Assembly: GCA_036394195.1 (NCBI GenBank) | Contig: DASWFO010000207.1 | Span: forward strand, 1 to 20,993 | DNA length: 20,993 nucleotides | DNA from: DATJPD01 sp036394195 | GTDB taxonomy: Bacteria; Pseudomonadota; Alphaproteobacteria; CACIAM-22H2 | Direction of reading: 5' to 3' | Part shown: positions 13,832 through 20,993 of the stretch, in pieces | Numbering within the stretch: the stretch's first letter is position 1 | Layout of the letters: the number at the start of each line of letters is the position of its first letter | Program-made: the position numbers and the translations under genes | Notes under the pieces: generated by a model | What the model saw: the letters and a program-made list of their open reading frames with translations, nothing else | What the model was told of the DNA's origin: nothing | Database searches by the model: none

Positions 13832-14893
13832 CTACCGGCGCGCGTAGATGTAATCGTAGGCGAGGCCGGGGGCGCGCGCCTGCCCGAACTTGGTCCGCAT
13901 CTCGCCGATGATCTCGGCGGTCGGGCGCCAGTCGAGGCGGTGCTCAGCGTGGTTGATCTCCGACAGGCGGCCGGTCGCAAATGCGGCCTGCCGGAACTGA
14001 GCCCCGAGAAAGGCCGTGGTCGCCTCGATGCCGGGCTCTATCTGCAGGATGAGGCCCGGATCGAATTCGAGCAGCATGGCCTCGGCCTCCCGAAGCACGC
14101 GCTGGCCTCCGGCGATGATCCGTCCCTCGGCGCCCTGCGCGACAAGCTTGACCGCGATCGGACGCGGCAGCGACGCCGGGTCGAGCACGTCGTCGAGGCG
14201 TTCGGCCGCAATCTGGACCGTTGTGGCGGCATGCGGCGGCGCCGCACCGTCGATGCGAACACGATTGTCGCCGGAATTTTCCGACGACAGAGCGAACTCG
14301 AGGGTCGCCCGACGGTCGAACAAAGCCATGGCAAACAGCTCGACATTGCCGTGCGGACAATTCGCCCGCACGTTGCGCTCCATATAGCCGAAATTGCGCG
14401 GCGCCGGCTCGAACGCCTTGCAGGCGACGCGCGGATTCCGCGCGATCGGAATCGTCGTCAGCCCGATATTGGCGCCGATGTCGATGTAAGTGCCGGCTCC
14501 GGCGCGCTCAAATATGTCGCGGAAGAATCCCATGGCCGTCCGGGCCCAGCCGCCGCTCCGGGCGTAGATCTGCAAGACCCCCGCATCGGCGAACGCCCCT
14601 TCGATGAGCCCGTACTCGCCGAAGACCCCGATGTCCTGAACCCGATAAAGCTGCCCGAGCTTGCGGAATAGCCGATATCCGAGATTGCTTTCAGCGAGCC
14701 GCTTGAGCGCGACATCGCGAGCGCGGCGTGGAAGTCGACGGACCACGGCCGCCGCCGATGGCGCGGCCGCGCTATCGCCACCGGCGGAGTTTGAGGCGGG
14801 TGCATGACTTGCTCGCGCGAGAGGCGGACGACCGCGCCGACAAGATAGCGGACGGCCGATCGGCAGGGTGTGACCAAGCCGTGGCGCGAGCAC
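13832..14893 (-). CDS. FkbM-type SAM-dependent methyltransferase, copy 1
   Basis: The 353-residue protein has a Rossmann-fold methyltransferase core. The SAM-binding motif is DIGAN (138-142) in YIDIGANIGLTTIPIA; E162 in FEPAPRNF is the probable ribose-binding acid. The usual FkbM block KIDxEG is altered to KLVAQGAE (249-256). FkbM enzymes usually O-methylate sugars or other small molecules and often lie in polysaccharide loci, but no glycosyltransferase is near. Residues 1-60 are a basic, Pro/Ala-rich tail without similarity to copy 2, so the true start may be further in. GTG 14893 was kept because GGAG lies 8 bases before it. It is closely related to the gene at 15531-16517, sharing long identical runs such as NPRVACKAFEPAPRNF. 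It lies 61 bases after the PAS gene and may be cotranscribed. Confidence 0.8.
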   Translation of the reverse strand: MLAPRLGHTLPIGRPLSCRRGRPPLARASHAPASNSAGGDSAAAPSAAAVVRRLPRRARDVALKRLAESNLGYRLFRKLGQLYRVQDIGVFGEYGLIEGAFADAGVLQIYARSGGWARTAMGFFRDIFERAGAGTYIDIGANIGLTTIPIARNPRVACKAFEPAPRNFGYMERNVRANCPHGNVELFAMALFDRRATLEFALSSENSGDNRVRIDGAAPPHAATTVQIAAERLDDVLDPASLPRPIAVKLVAQGAEGRIIAGGQRVLREAEAMLLEFDPGLILQIEPGIEATTAFLGAQFRQAAFATGRLSEINHAEHRLDWRPTAEIIGEMRTKFGQARAPGLAYDYIYARR

Positions 14894-14954
14894 GCGCCGT
14901 ACTCCGATCCGCCTTGCGCAAATTCCACTCAGACGCGCGGAGGGCCAGCGGCCC

Positions 14955-15398
14955 TCAGCCGCCCGGCTCGGACCAGGCGAAGGCGGCCATCAACATGTCA
15001 ACGGTGGTCCCGTCACTCGACAGCGGCAGCAGCAGGATCTCGCAGTTCCATCGCCGTTGATCGCTGTATTCATTGTTGAACCTGACCACGGACGGACGGC
15101 GGTCCGCGACCACCTGCTGCCAGTGCCGGATCATGTTGCTGCGGCGGCGCTCGTCCGGCATGTCCTCGATGAATTTGCCGGTCAGATCGATTCCCCCGCG
15201 ATCCACCACGTTCGTCGCATGAAGCCGCATCCGGAACCGCTGCGGGTCGTGCAGGACGTCGATCAGCGACAGATCGCCCAGGATGTACTTCAGATCCAGC
15301 GGATCGAAATCCGACCGGGTCGGGAAGGCGCGGCCGCGCCGCCGCTGCTCCCAGTCCTGAAACAGTCTCCGCAAAGATGGGGACTTGACGTCGGGCAT
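14955..15398 (-). CDS. Small PAS-like (PAS_5 family) protein
   Basis: The 147-residue protein appears to be a single PAS-type domain with no output domain. The opening LRRLFQDWEQRRRGRAFPTRSDFDPLDLKYILGDLSLIDV and the following RFRMRLHATNVVDRGGIDLTGKF match the alphaproteobacterial PAS_5 pattern, in which a short helix leads into the sensor fold. No transmembrane segment or signal peptide is present, so it should be cytoplasmic. The ligand and partner are unknown. It lies between the two FkbM-type genes on the same strand, which suggests they are linked. A TACAAT box (15412-15417 on the opposite strand sense) lies 13 bases before the ATG, so the leader may be very short; no clear ribosome site is visible. 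Confidence 0.6.
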   Translation of the reverse strand: MPDVKSPSLRRLFQDWEQRRRGRAFPTRSDFDPLDLKYILGDLSLIDVLHDPQRFRMRLHATNVVDRGGIDLTGKFIEDMPDERRRSNMIRHWQQVVADRRPSVVRFNNEYSDQRRWNCEILLLPLSSDGTTVDMLMAAFAWSEPGG

Positions 15399-15530
15399 GA
15401 TCCAACCGTGGATTGTACATGCTCTGGGATCATCGCGGATCGAAAATCGGCCGCGCCTTACAAAGCTGACAGAACTGTCTCCCGTGATACAGGCCGCGCG
15501 CCGCCGCCGCCTCAGTCCCGCCCGTCCCTG

Positions 15531-16517
15531 CTATCGGCGCGCGTAGAGGAAAGCATAGGCGAGGCCCGGGGCGCGCGCGTCACGCACCCTTGTCCGCAGG
15601 TCCGCGATGACTTCGGACACGGGTCGCCACAAAAGCGGCTGGTCGACGGTGGCCGTCTCCGACACCCGTCCCTCCACGAGGGCCGCGGTACGGAAATGCT
15701 CGCGAAGAAACGTGACGATGGCATCGATGCCCGAGTCGAGTGCCAGGATCAGGCCGGGATCGAACTCGAGCAGCAAGGCCTCGGCCTCGCCAAGCACGCG
15801 CGCTCCGCCGGCGATGATGCGCCCTTCGGCGCCCTGGGCGATGAGCTTCACCACCAGCGGCCGGCGTAAAGACGTTGCATCCAGCACGTCGTCGAGCCGG
15901 TTTGCCGGCACCCTCACGATCGCCTTGACGGCCTGGTCGCCATCCGATGTCAGCCGGTCGAGGCGGATGCGGTTATCGCCGGAATTCTCCAGCGACAGAG
16001 CGAAATCGACCGTGGTCTGCCGATCGAACAGCGCCAATGGAAACAGCTCGACGTTGCCGTGCGGGCAATTGGCCCGGATGTTCCGTTCGAGATATGCGAA
16101 GTTCCGCGGCGCCGGCTCGAACGCCTTGCACGCAACGCGCGGATTGTCCGCGATCGGAATGGTCATCAACCCGATATTGGCGCCGATGTCGAGATAGCTG
16201 CCGCCGCCGGCGCTCTCGAAAATCTCCTGAAAGAACCGCGTGGCGGTGCGGGCCCAGCCGCCGCTCCGCGCATAAACCTGGAGAACCCCGGAATCGTCGA
16301 GGGCGCCCTCGACGGGCCCGTAGTCGCCGGCGACCCGGATGTCCTGCACCCGATACAAGCGACCGAGCTTCTGAAACAGACGATAACCACGTTTGCGTCG
16401 CGCCAGCCATTCGACAGCCGTCTCGCGCAATCGGATCGGCGGCCGGCGTCGCGGACGCCTCATCGGTTCACGGACGGTTGGCTCGGATCCACTACTATCG
16501 GAAATGCTTCGGAGCAT
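15531..16517 (-). CDS. FkbM-type SAM-dependent methyltransferase, copy 2
   Basis: The 328-residue protein is a paralogue of the gene at 13832-14893, very similar from residue 44 (GYRLFQKLG) to the C-terminal YARR. DIGAN (110-114) in YLDIGANIGLMTIPIA binds SAM and E134 in FEPAPRNF is the likely ribose ligand. As in copy 1, the usual KIDxEG block is altered, here to KLIAQGAE (224-231). The two copies differ at the N-terminus, where this one has a shorter basic tail rich in Arg and Pro. ATG 16517 was chosen because GGAGGA lies 6 bases upstream; the longer start at ATG 16634 has no such site. It is the first gene of a three-gene minus-strand group and diverges from livH. The acceptor substrate is unknown. 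Confidence 0.83.
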   Translation of the reverse strand: MLRSISDSSGSEPTVREPMRRPRRRPPIRLRETAVEWLARRKRGYRLFQKLGRLYRVQDIRVAGDYGPVEGALDDSGVLQVYARSGGWARTATRFFQEIFESAGGGSYLDIGANIGLMTIPIADNPRVACKAFEPAPRNFAYLERNIRANCPHGNVELFPLALFDRQTTVDFALSLENSGDNRIRLDRLTSDGDQAVKAIVRVPANRLDDVLDATSLRRPLVVKLIAQGAEGRIIAGGARVLGEAEALLLEFDPGLILALDSGIDAIVTFLREHFRTAALVEGRVSETATVDQPLLWRPVSEVIADLRTRVRDARAPGLAYAFLYARR

Positions 16518-16523
16518 GGAAAG

Positions 16524-16529
16524 TCCTCC
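16524..16529 (-). promoter_or_regulatory. Ribosome binding site that decides the FkbM copy 2 start
   Basis: Minus-strand GGAGGA lies 6 bases before ATG 16517, supporting that start over ATG 16634. Confidence 0.6.
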
Positions 16530-16687
16530 GCGTCGTGCAGGAAAAAGTGGGGGCGAAGCGACGTGCTCCCTTGTGATCAACCGGTGACCGTCGGCGTGCC
16601 GACCGCTGGTTAAATTTCCAGTAGCCACCGCCATCCGGATCGGTCACGCTCGCGAGCAATAAAGACGTGCAACAGCAAAAACTCCGG

Positions 16688-16692
16688 GGAGG
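16688..16692 (+). promoter_or_regulatory. Ribosome binding site that decides the livH start
   Basis: GGAGG lies 4 bases before GTG 16697. The upstream in-frame GTG 16667 would add 10 polar residues and has no such site. Confidence 0.55.
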
Positions 16693-16696
16693 TGCC

Positions 16697-17596
16697 GTGA
16701 CCCTGCCGCTGTTCATCGAACAGATGTTCAACGGAGTGCAGCTCGGGCTGATGCTGTTCCTGATGGCGGTCGGCGTCACGCTGGTGTTCGGCATCATGCG
16801 CATTATCAACCTCGCGCATGGCTCGATGTTCATGCTGGGCGGTTACGCCCTGGTGAGCGCGGTGGCGGCGACCGGCTCCATGCTCGCGGCACTGCCGCTG
16901 GCGTTGGCGGCGGCCGTCGGGGTGGCGGTGGTCGTGGAGATCCTGGTGCTGCGGCCGCTCTATACGCGGGGTCCGCTCGACCAGGTGCTGGCGACGTTCG
17001 GCCTGACCCTGTTCTTCAACGAGCTCGTCATCGTGATCTGGGGCCGCGAACCGCTCAGCCTCGACATCCCGCGCCTTCTGGCCGGCCATGTCGAAATCAT
17101 GCCGGGCGTCTTCTACCCGATCTACCGCCTGGCGATCACCGCCGTGGCGATCGTCCTCGGCGGCTTGCTGTATCTCCTGATCACGCGCACGCGCGTCGGC
17201 GCCCTGATCCGCGCCGGCAGCGAAAAGCGCGAGATGGTGGCGGCGCTCGGCGTCAATATCGGCCTCTTGTACACGCTGGTGTTCGCCATCGGCGCCGGGC
17301 TCGCGGCCGTCGCCGGCATGATGACCGGGCCGCTCCTGTCGATCGAATCCGGCAACGGCGATCCGATCCTGATCCTGACCCTGGTGGTGATCGTCATCGG
17401 CGGCCTGGGGTCGGTGCGCGGCGCCCTGGTCGGCGGCCTGCTGGTCGGCCTGTTCGACACGTTCAGCCGCGTCCTGGTGCCGAAGATCTTCGGCCTCAAC
17501 GCCAGCTCGGCGCTGGTCGGCATGGCGGTCTACGTGCTGATGGCGGCCGTCCTGATCTACAGCCGCACCGGATTGTTCAACGCGAGCCGGGGGTGA
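16697..17596 (+). CDS. livH: Branched-chain amino acid-type ABC transporter permease LivH
   Basis: The 299-residue inner-membrane protein is one of two permease subunits of a hydrophobic amino acid (HAAT) importer. Its opening MTLPLFIEQMFNGVQLGLML and FGIMRIINLAHGSMFMLGGYAL are LivH hallmarks, the latter a conserved membrane segment. GALIRAGSEKREMVAALGVN is the cytoplasmic loop that contacts the ATPase. VIGGLGSVRGALVGGLLVGL is the conserved late segment. About eight hydrophobic segments can be counted. The start was set at GTG 16697 by its ribosome site. Its stop overlaps the livM start, and the cassette order is livH, livM, livG, livF. The substrate may be an amino acid, amide or aromatic acid, as this family is used broadly in alphaproteobacteria. 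Confidence 0.93.
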   Translation: MTLPLFIEQMFNGVQLGLMLFLMAVGVTLVFGIMRIINLAHGSMFMLGGYALVSAVAATGSMLAALPLALAAAVGVAVVVEILVLRPLYTRGPLDQVLATFGLTLFFNELVIVIWGREPLSLDIPRLLAGHVEIMPGVFYPIYRLAITAVAIVLGGLLYLLITRTRVGALIRAGSEKREMVAALGVNIGLLYTLVFAIGAGLAAVAGMMTGPLLSIESGNGDPILILTLVVIVIGGLGSVRGALVGGLLVGLFDTFSRVLVPKIFGLNASSALVGMAVYVLMAAVLIYSRTGLFNASRG

Positions 17597-18612
17597 AAAG
17601 AGTGAGCTTTTCTCGACGTGCCGCTCTGCTCGTGGTCTTGATCGCGGCGGCCGTGGCCGTCCCGGCGCTGGGCGAGACGTATTACACGCGCTTCGCCACC
17701 CAGATCGCGATCTACGGCCTGGCGGCGCTCAGCGTCGATCTGCTGCTGGGATATGCCGGGCTGATCACCTTCGGGCAGGCGGCGCTGTTCGGCGTCGGCG
17801 CCTATGCCGCCGGCATCCTGACCGTCGCCGGAGTCACCAGCGCGTTCGTCGTGTGGCCGGCCGCGATGCTGGTCGCCATGGCGTTCGCCCTCGTCATCGG
17901 GGTGCTGTCGCTGCGCACCTCCGGCTTCCAGTTCATCATGGTGACCCTGGCCTTCGCCCAGATGGTCTATTACGGCGGCCAGAGCCTGCGCGCCTATGGC
18001 GGCGATAACGGCTTCATCCTGCCGCGGCGGAACGACCTGGGCGGGCTGCTCGACCTTGGCAATCACGTGGCCTTCTATTACGTCGTGCTCGGACTCCTGC
18101 TGGCGGTGTTGTACTTGGCAAGTCGCATCGTCCATTCGCAGTTCGGCATGGTGATCCGCGGCGGCCGCGACAACGAGCGGCGCCTGGCCGCGATCGGGTT
18201 TCCGCCGTTTCGCTACCGCCTGGCGGCGTTCACGATCGCCGGCGGGATCGCCGGCCTCGCCGGGGCCTTGATCGCCAACCACGCGATGTTCGTGAGCCCG
18301 GCGCTGATGAGCTGGCAGATGTCCGGCGAGTTGCTGGCCATGGTCATTCTCGGCTCGGCGGGCACGCTGGTCGGGCCGATCTTCGGGGCCGCGATCTATC
18401 TGCTGTTCGCGCAGGTGCTGTCCGACTACACGGACCATTGGATGCTGTTCTTCGGCCCGCTTCTGGTGGCGCGCGTCCTGTTCGTTCGCGAGGGCGTCTG
18501 GGGCGTGATCGTGCGCGCCGTCGGCGGCCCTGCAGCAGCCCCGCCGCCGCTCGACTGGGCCGCCGAAGCCCCGGGGGCACACGCCGAATCGCCGGCGGCC
18601 GGCGGCCCATGA
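17593..18612 (+). CDS. livM: Branched-chain amino acid-type ABC transporter permease LivM
   Basis: The 339-residue second permease subunit has about nine hydrophobic segments. Family hallmarks are SVDLLLGYAGLITFGQAALFGVGAYAAGIL near residues 47-76, LRTSGFQFIMVTLAFAQMVYY, and the cytoplasmic loop GRDNERRLAAIGFPPFRYRL that contacts the ATPase. GSAGTLVGPIFGAAIYLL is the conserved late segment. The start GTG 17593 overlaps the livH stop (GTGA), showing coupled translation; GTG 17602 is a possible alternative. The C-terminal tail of about 30 residues is rich in Ala and Pro, unusual but not disruptive. Its stop overlaps the livG start as ATGA. Confidence 0.92.
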   Translation: MKRVSFSRRAALLVVLIAAAVAVPALGETYYTRFATQIAIYGLAALSVDLLLGYAGLITFGQAALFGVGAYAAGILTVAGVTSAFVVWPAAMLVAMAFALVIGVLSLRTSGFQFIMVTLAFAQMVYYGGQSLRAYGGDNGFILPRRNDLGGLLDLGNHVAFYYVVLGLLLAVLYLASRIVHSQFGMVIRGGRDNERRLAAIGFPPFRYRLAAFTIAGGIAGLAGALIANHAMFVSPALMSWQMSGELLAMVILGSAGTLVGPIFGAAIYLLFAQVLSDYTDHWMLFFGPLLVARVLFVREGVWGVIVRAVGGPAAAPPPLDWAAEAPGAHAESPAAGGP

Positions 18613-19364
18613 GCCCGGCTCTTCTCGAAGCGGCGGGCTTGCGGAAGAATTTCGGCGCGCTCTGCGCCACCGACGACGTGTCGCTGGCGATCCGCGCCGG
18701 CGAAGTGCACGCGCTGATCGGCCCGAACGGCGCCGGCAAGACCACGCTGGTCGGACAGCTCACCGGCGAGCTCGCCCCCGATGCCGGGGTCGTGCGCTTC
18801 GCCGGACGCGACATCACCGGCCTCTCGACCGCAGAGCGCGCGCGGCTGGGGTTGGCACGCACGTTCCAGATCTCGAGCGTGTTCCACAGCTTTTCCGCCG
18901 CCGGAAACGTGGCGCTCGCGGTGCAGGCGACGCGGCCGCACAGCTTCCGGTTCTGGACGCGCGCCGACCGGATCGACGAGCTGCGTCGCCCCGCCTACCG
19001 TCTGCTGGACCAGCTGGGTCTGTCCGGGCGCAGCGAGGTTGTCGCCGCCGGCCTGTCGCATGGCGAGCACCGTCAGCTCGAGCTGGCGATGGCGCTGGCC
19101 GGGCATCCGGCGATGCTGCTCCTCGACGAGCCGATGGCCGGGCTCGGCAGCGAAGAGACGCAGGCGATGACGGCCCTCATGGAACAGCTCAAGAGCCGCA
19201 CCACGATCCTCCTGATCGAGCACGACATGGACGTCGTGTTCTCGCTGGCCGACCGGATCTCGGTGCTGGTCGCCGGGCGGATCATCGTGACGGGGACACC
19301 GGACGAAATCCGTGCCCATCCGGAGGTGCGCGCCGCGTATCTGGGCGAGGACGACGATGCGTAA
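18609..19364 (+). CDS. livG: Branched-chain amino acid-type ABC transporter ATP-binding protein LivG
   Basis: The 251-residue ATPase has Walker A GPNGAGKTT (38-46), Q-loop Q87 in RTFQISSVF, a variant signature LSHGE (149-153) in place of LSGGE/LSYGE, Walker B LLLDEP (170-175) with the MAGL that follows it in LivG proteins, and H-loop H205 in IEHDMDVVF. The IEHDMD sequence separates LivG from LivF. Start ATG 18609 overlaps the livM stop by four bases; an upstream in-frame extension lies inside livM and was rejected. It works as a pair with LivF on the inner face of the membrane. Confidence 0.94.
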   Translation: MSPALLEAAGLRKNFGALCATDDVSLAIRAGEVHALIGPNGAGKTTLVGQLTGELAPDAGVVRFAGRDITGLSTAERARLGLARTFQISSVFHSFSAAGNVALAVQATRPHSFRFWTRADRIDELRRPAYRLLDQLGLSGRSEVVAAGLSHGEHRQLELAMALAGHPAMLLLDEPMAGLGSEETQAMTALMEQLKSRTTILLIEHDMDVVFSLADRISVLVAGRIIVTGTPDEIRAHPEVRAAYLGEDDDA

Positions 19365-19399
19365 GACGCGCCGGAGCGGGCCCCCATGCTGAGATCGAC

Positions 19400-20101
19400 A
19401 TGCTGACGGTCGACGGCCTACAGACCAGCTACGGGCAAAGCCAGGTCCTGTTCGGCGTCAGCCTCGAGGTGCGCCGGGGCGAGGTGGTGACGCTGATCGG
19501 CCGCAACGGCATGGGGAAGACGACCACCATCCGCTCGATCATGGGCCTGACGCCGCCGGGGGCCGGCCGGGTCACCTTCGAGGGCACGGAGCTCGGCGGC
19601 CTGCCGAGCTTCCGCATCGCGCGGCGCGGGCTGGGGCTGGTGCCGGAGGGGCGCGCGATCTTCGCCAATCTCACGGTCGAGGAGAACCTGACGGCGACGG
19701 CGGCGGCCGGCCCCGACGGAGCCCGCGACTGGACGGTGGAGACGGTGGCGGCCCTCTTCCCGTGGCTGCGCCAGCGCCGCCGGCAGATGGGCGCCCAGCT
19801 GTCGGGCGGCGAGCAACAGATGCTGGCCATCGCCCGCGCCTTGATGACCAATCCGAAGCTGCTGATCCTCGACGAGGCGACCGAGGGCCTGGCGCCGATC
19901 GTGCGGCAGGAGATCTGGCGCGTGCTGCGCCGGCTCAAGGCGCGCGGCCAGTCGATCCTGCTGATCGACAAGAACCTGAAGGTCCTGGCGAAGCTGGCCG
20001 ACCGCCACTATCTGCTCGAGCGCGGGCGCGTGAAATGGAGCGGCGATTCGGCAGCCCTGTCGCGCGACTACGACAAGCTCAGGCAGTACGCGGGGGTGTG
20101 A
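19400..20101 (+). CDS. livF: Branched-chain amino acid-type ABC transporter ATP-binding protein LivF
   Basis: The 233-residue ATPase has Walker A GRNGMGKTT (34-42), the LivF mark GLGLVPEGRAIFANLTVEEN (78-97), signature LSGGEQQ (134-140) and Walker B LLILDEATEGLAP (154-166). At the H-loop position the sequence is LLIDKNLK, so lysine stands where most ABC ATPases have histidine and most LivF proteins have glutamine; similar IDKN forms are, as far as I recall, found in some alphaproteobacterial LivF branches. It lies 35 bases after livG with a GAG-type ribosome site. It is the last gene of the cassette. No LivJ/LivK-type binding protein is present in the window, so the cargo is unknown. Confidence 0.94.
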   Translation: MLTVDGLQTSYGQSQVLFGVSLEVRRGEVVTLIGRNGMGKTTTIRSIMGLTPPGAGRVTFEGTELGGLPSFRIARRGLGLVPEGRAIFANLTVEENLTATAAAGPDGARDWTVETVAALFPWLRQRRRQMGAQLSGGEQQMLAIARALMTNPKLLILDEATEGLAPIVRQEIWRVLRRLKARGQSILLIDKNLKVLAKLADRHYLLERGRVKWSGDSAALSRDYDKLRQYAGV

Positions 20102-20107
20102 GGATTC

Positions 20108-20151
20108 ACCACGGAGGTCACGGAGAACCCGGGCTACCTCACTCTGACCCC
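20108..20151. repeat. Degenerate repeat remnant after livF
   Basis: The first part, caccacggaggtcacggaga, is a shortened relative of the inverted repeat at 13545-13619. It is followed by acctcactctgacccc (20136-20151), which is identical to 13692-13707. The two families therefore occur together in both places. Confidence 0.6.
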
Positions 20152-20161
20152 GATTTCGTGG

Positions 20162-20193
20162 ATGCCCCGCATGAAGCGCATGAAGCGGGGCAT
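20162..20193. terminator. Hairpin with internal 9-base tandem repeat
   Basis: The 9-bp arms atgccccgc and gcggggcat flank a loop carrying catgaagcg twice in tandem (20170-20187). It lies between the convergent livF and histidine kinase genes and could end transcription, although there is no T-run. Confidence 0.4.
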
Positions 20194-20225
20194 GACGAAG
20201 GAGAGGGAGCGGCGGCGCCGCGCCG

Positions 20226-20993
20226 TCAATCGGCGGCTTCGCGGTCGGTTTTGTCGAGGTCCAGGGAGGCGGGCCAGGAGACCACGATGCGCGTGCCGCG
20301 GCCGACGTCGCTCTCGATGTCGATCGAGCCGCGGTGGAGATCGAGCAAGGACTTCACGATCGACAGCCCGAGGCCGATGCCGCCGGTCTTGCGCGACAGG
20401 GCGTCTTCGATCTGCTCGAACGGGAGAAACACCGTCTCCAGCTTCTCGGCGGGTATGCCGATGCCGTTGTCGGCCACCACGATCTGGGCGATGCCGTTGT
20501 CGGCGTGTGTCGAGATGTGGACCTGTCCCCCCGCCGGCGTGAATTTCAGGGCGTTCGACAACAGGTTCAACATGATCTGCCGGACCGCGGCGGGATCGGC
20601 GTCGACCGGCAGCGACACGTCGGCGTGGTGGATCAATTCGACGCCGGCGGCCGTCGCCGAAGACTGCATCATGCCGATCACGTCGTTGACCACGCCGCTC
20701 AGGTTGATCCGCCGCGGCATGACTTCGAATTTGCCGCTTTCCAGGCGCGCCATGGTCATGATCTCGGTGAGCAGCCCGTGAAGATGCTTGGCGCTGCCGG
20801 CGATATCGCGGAGATATTCGGACTGCTTCGCCGACGGCGCGTCGGTGCCCGCGCCGTGCAGGAGGAGCTCGGAAAAACCGATCACGGCGTTCAGCGGCGT
20901 GCGGAGCTCGTGGCTCATGACGGCGAGGAACTTCGATTTGGCGGCGCTGGCCTCCTCGGCGCGGCTCTTCTGCTGCTCGACATCCAGCTTCGA
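20226..20993 (-). CDS. Sensor histidine kinase, C-terminal part (5' end beyond the window)
   Basis: The frame stays open to the right edge, so 255 C-terminal residues are seen. They start with a short charged, coiled-coil-like linker (DVEQQKSRAEEASAAKSKF), then the HisKA dimerisation domain with the phosphorylated H28 in MSHELRTPLN. The HATPase domain has the N box (N143 in LNLLSNALKF), G1 box DNGIG (175-179), F box FLPFEQI and G2 box GLGL (207-210) in GGIGLGLSIV. The kinase core is complete and looks active. No receiver domain follows. The sensor part and its response regulator are not in view, so the signal is unknown. It converges with the liv cassette. Confidence 0.94.
   Translation of the reverse strand, partial: SKLDVEQQKSRAEEASAAKSKFLAVMSHELRTPLNAVIGFSELLLHGAGTDAPSAKQSEYLRDIAGSAKHLHGLLTEIMTMARLESGKFEVMPRRINLSGVVNDVIGMMQSSATAAGVELIHHADVSLPVDADPAAVRQIMLNLLSNALKFTPAGGQVHISTHADNGIAQIVVADNGIGIPAEKLETVFLPFEQIEDALSRKTGGIGLGLSIVKSLLDLHRGSIDIESDVGRGTRIVVSWPASLDLDKTDREAAD

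Noticed and set aside
16518..16696. Promoter and operator between FkbM copy 2 and livH
   Set aside because: The divergent gap must hold promoters, and a gctcgcgagc palindrome is present at 16648-16657, but no convincing -35/-10 pair could be found on either strand.
17557..18582. Minus-strand frame of 341 codons opposite livM
   Set aside because: It is rich in Gln, Arg and His without a domain; livM with coupled overlaps on both sides is certain.

Overview
The window is about 21 kb of high-GC DNA with dense, mostly single-strand gene clusters, strong G/C third-position bias, GGAGG-type ribosome sites and many GTG starts. The gene families (Bug/TctC-type binding proteins, a one-chain indolepyruvate ferredoxin oxidoreductase, PAS_5-like and FkbM proteins, Liv-type transporters) and the intergenic repeat types suggest a metabolically versatile soil or water alphaproteobacterium of the Hyphomicrobiales/Rhodospirillales kind. 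No rRNA, tRNA or marker gene is present to fix the taxon. No prophage, transposase, CRISPR array or integrase was seen.

Layout, left to right. (1) 1-1345: 3' part of an isoquinoline 1-oxidoreductase/xanthine dehydrogenase-type molybdenum subunit, followed by a strong hairpin. (2) 1442-5037: a compact four-gene run of NMT1-type substrate-binding protein, DmeF-like cation efflux protein, ABC ATPase and ABC permease. The three ABC parts look like a nitrate/sulfonate/pyrimidine-type importer; the metal exporter lies between them. (3) 5038-5312: a convergent intergenic region with an A/T-rich island of repeated TGCAAT octamers and two hairpins. (4) 5313-6644 (-): an amidase, divergent from (5) 6763-9680: a Bug/TctC periplasmic binding protein, a Rieske ring-hydroxylating dioxygenase alpha subunit and its small beta subunit, with a G/C-rich repeat element between alpha and beta. 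(6) 9681-10017: an inverted pair of REP-like repeats. (7) 10018-13500: a fused indolepyruvate ferredoxin oxidoreductase. (8) 13501-13831: a cluster of at least four kinds of palindromic or tandem repeat. (9) 13832-16517 (-): two closely related FkbM-type methyltransferases with a small PAS-like protein gene between them. (10) 16697-20101: a livHMGF transporter cassette without its own binding protein. (11) 20226-20993 (-): C-terminal part of a sensor histidine kinase, running off the right edge.

Functionally, regions 4-7 read as an aromatic or amide compound uptake and catabolism neighbourhood: import (Bug), ring hydroxylation (Rieske oxygenase), and ferredoxin-linked oxidation of aryl-pyruvates (IOR). 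The oxygenase lacks local ferredoxin and reductase genes. Regions 2 and 10 add two ABC importers of unknown substrate. No known genetic system of an entirely new kind is evident. The most unusual points are the paralogous FkbM pair around a PAS gene, the metal exporter embedded in an ABC importer operon, the mirrored TGCAAT octamer pairs, and the density of different repeat families in the gaps.
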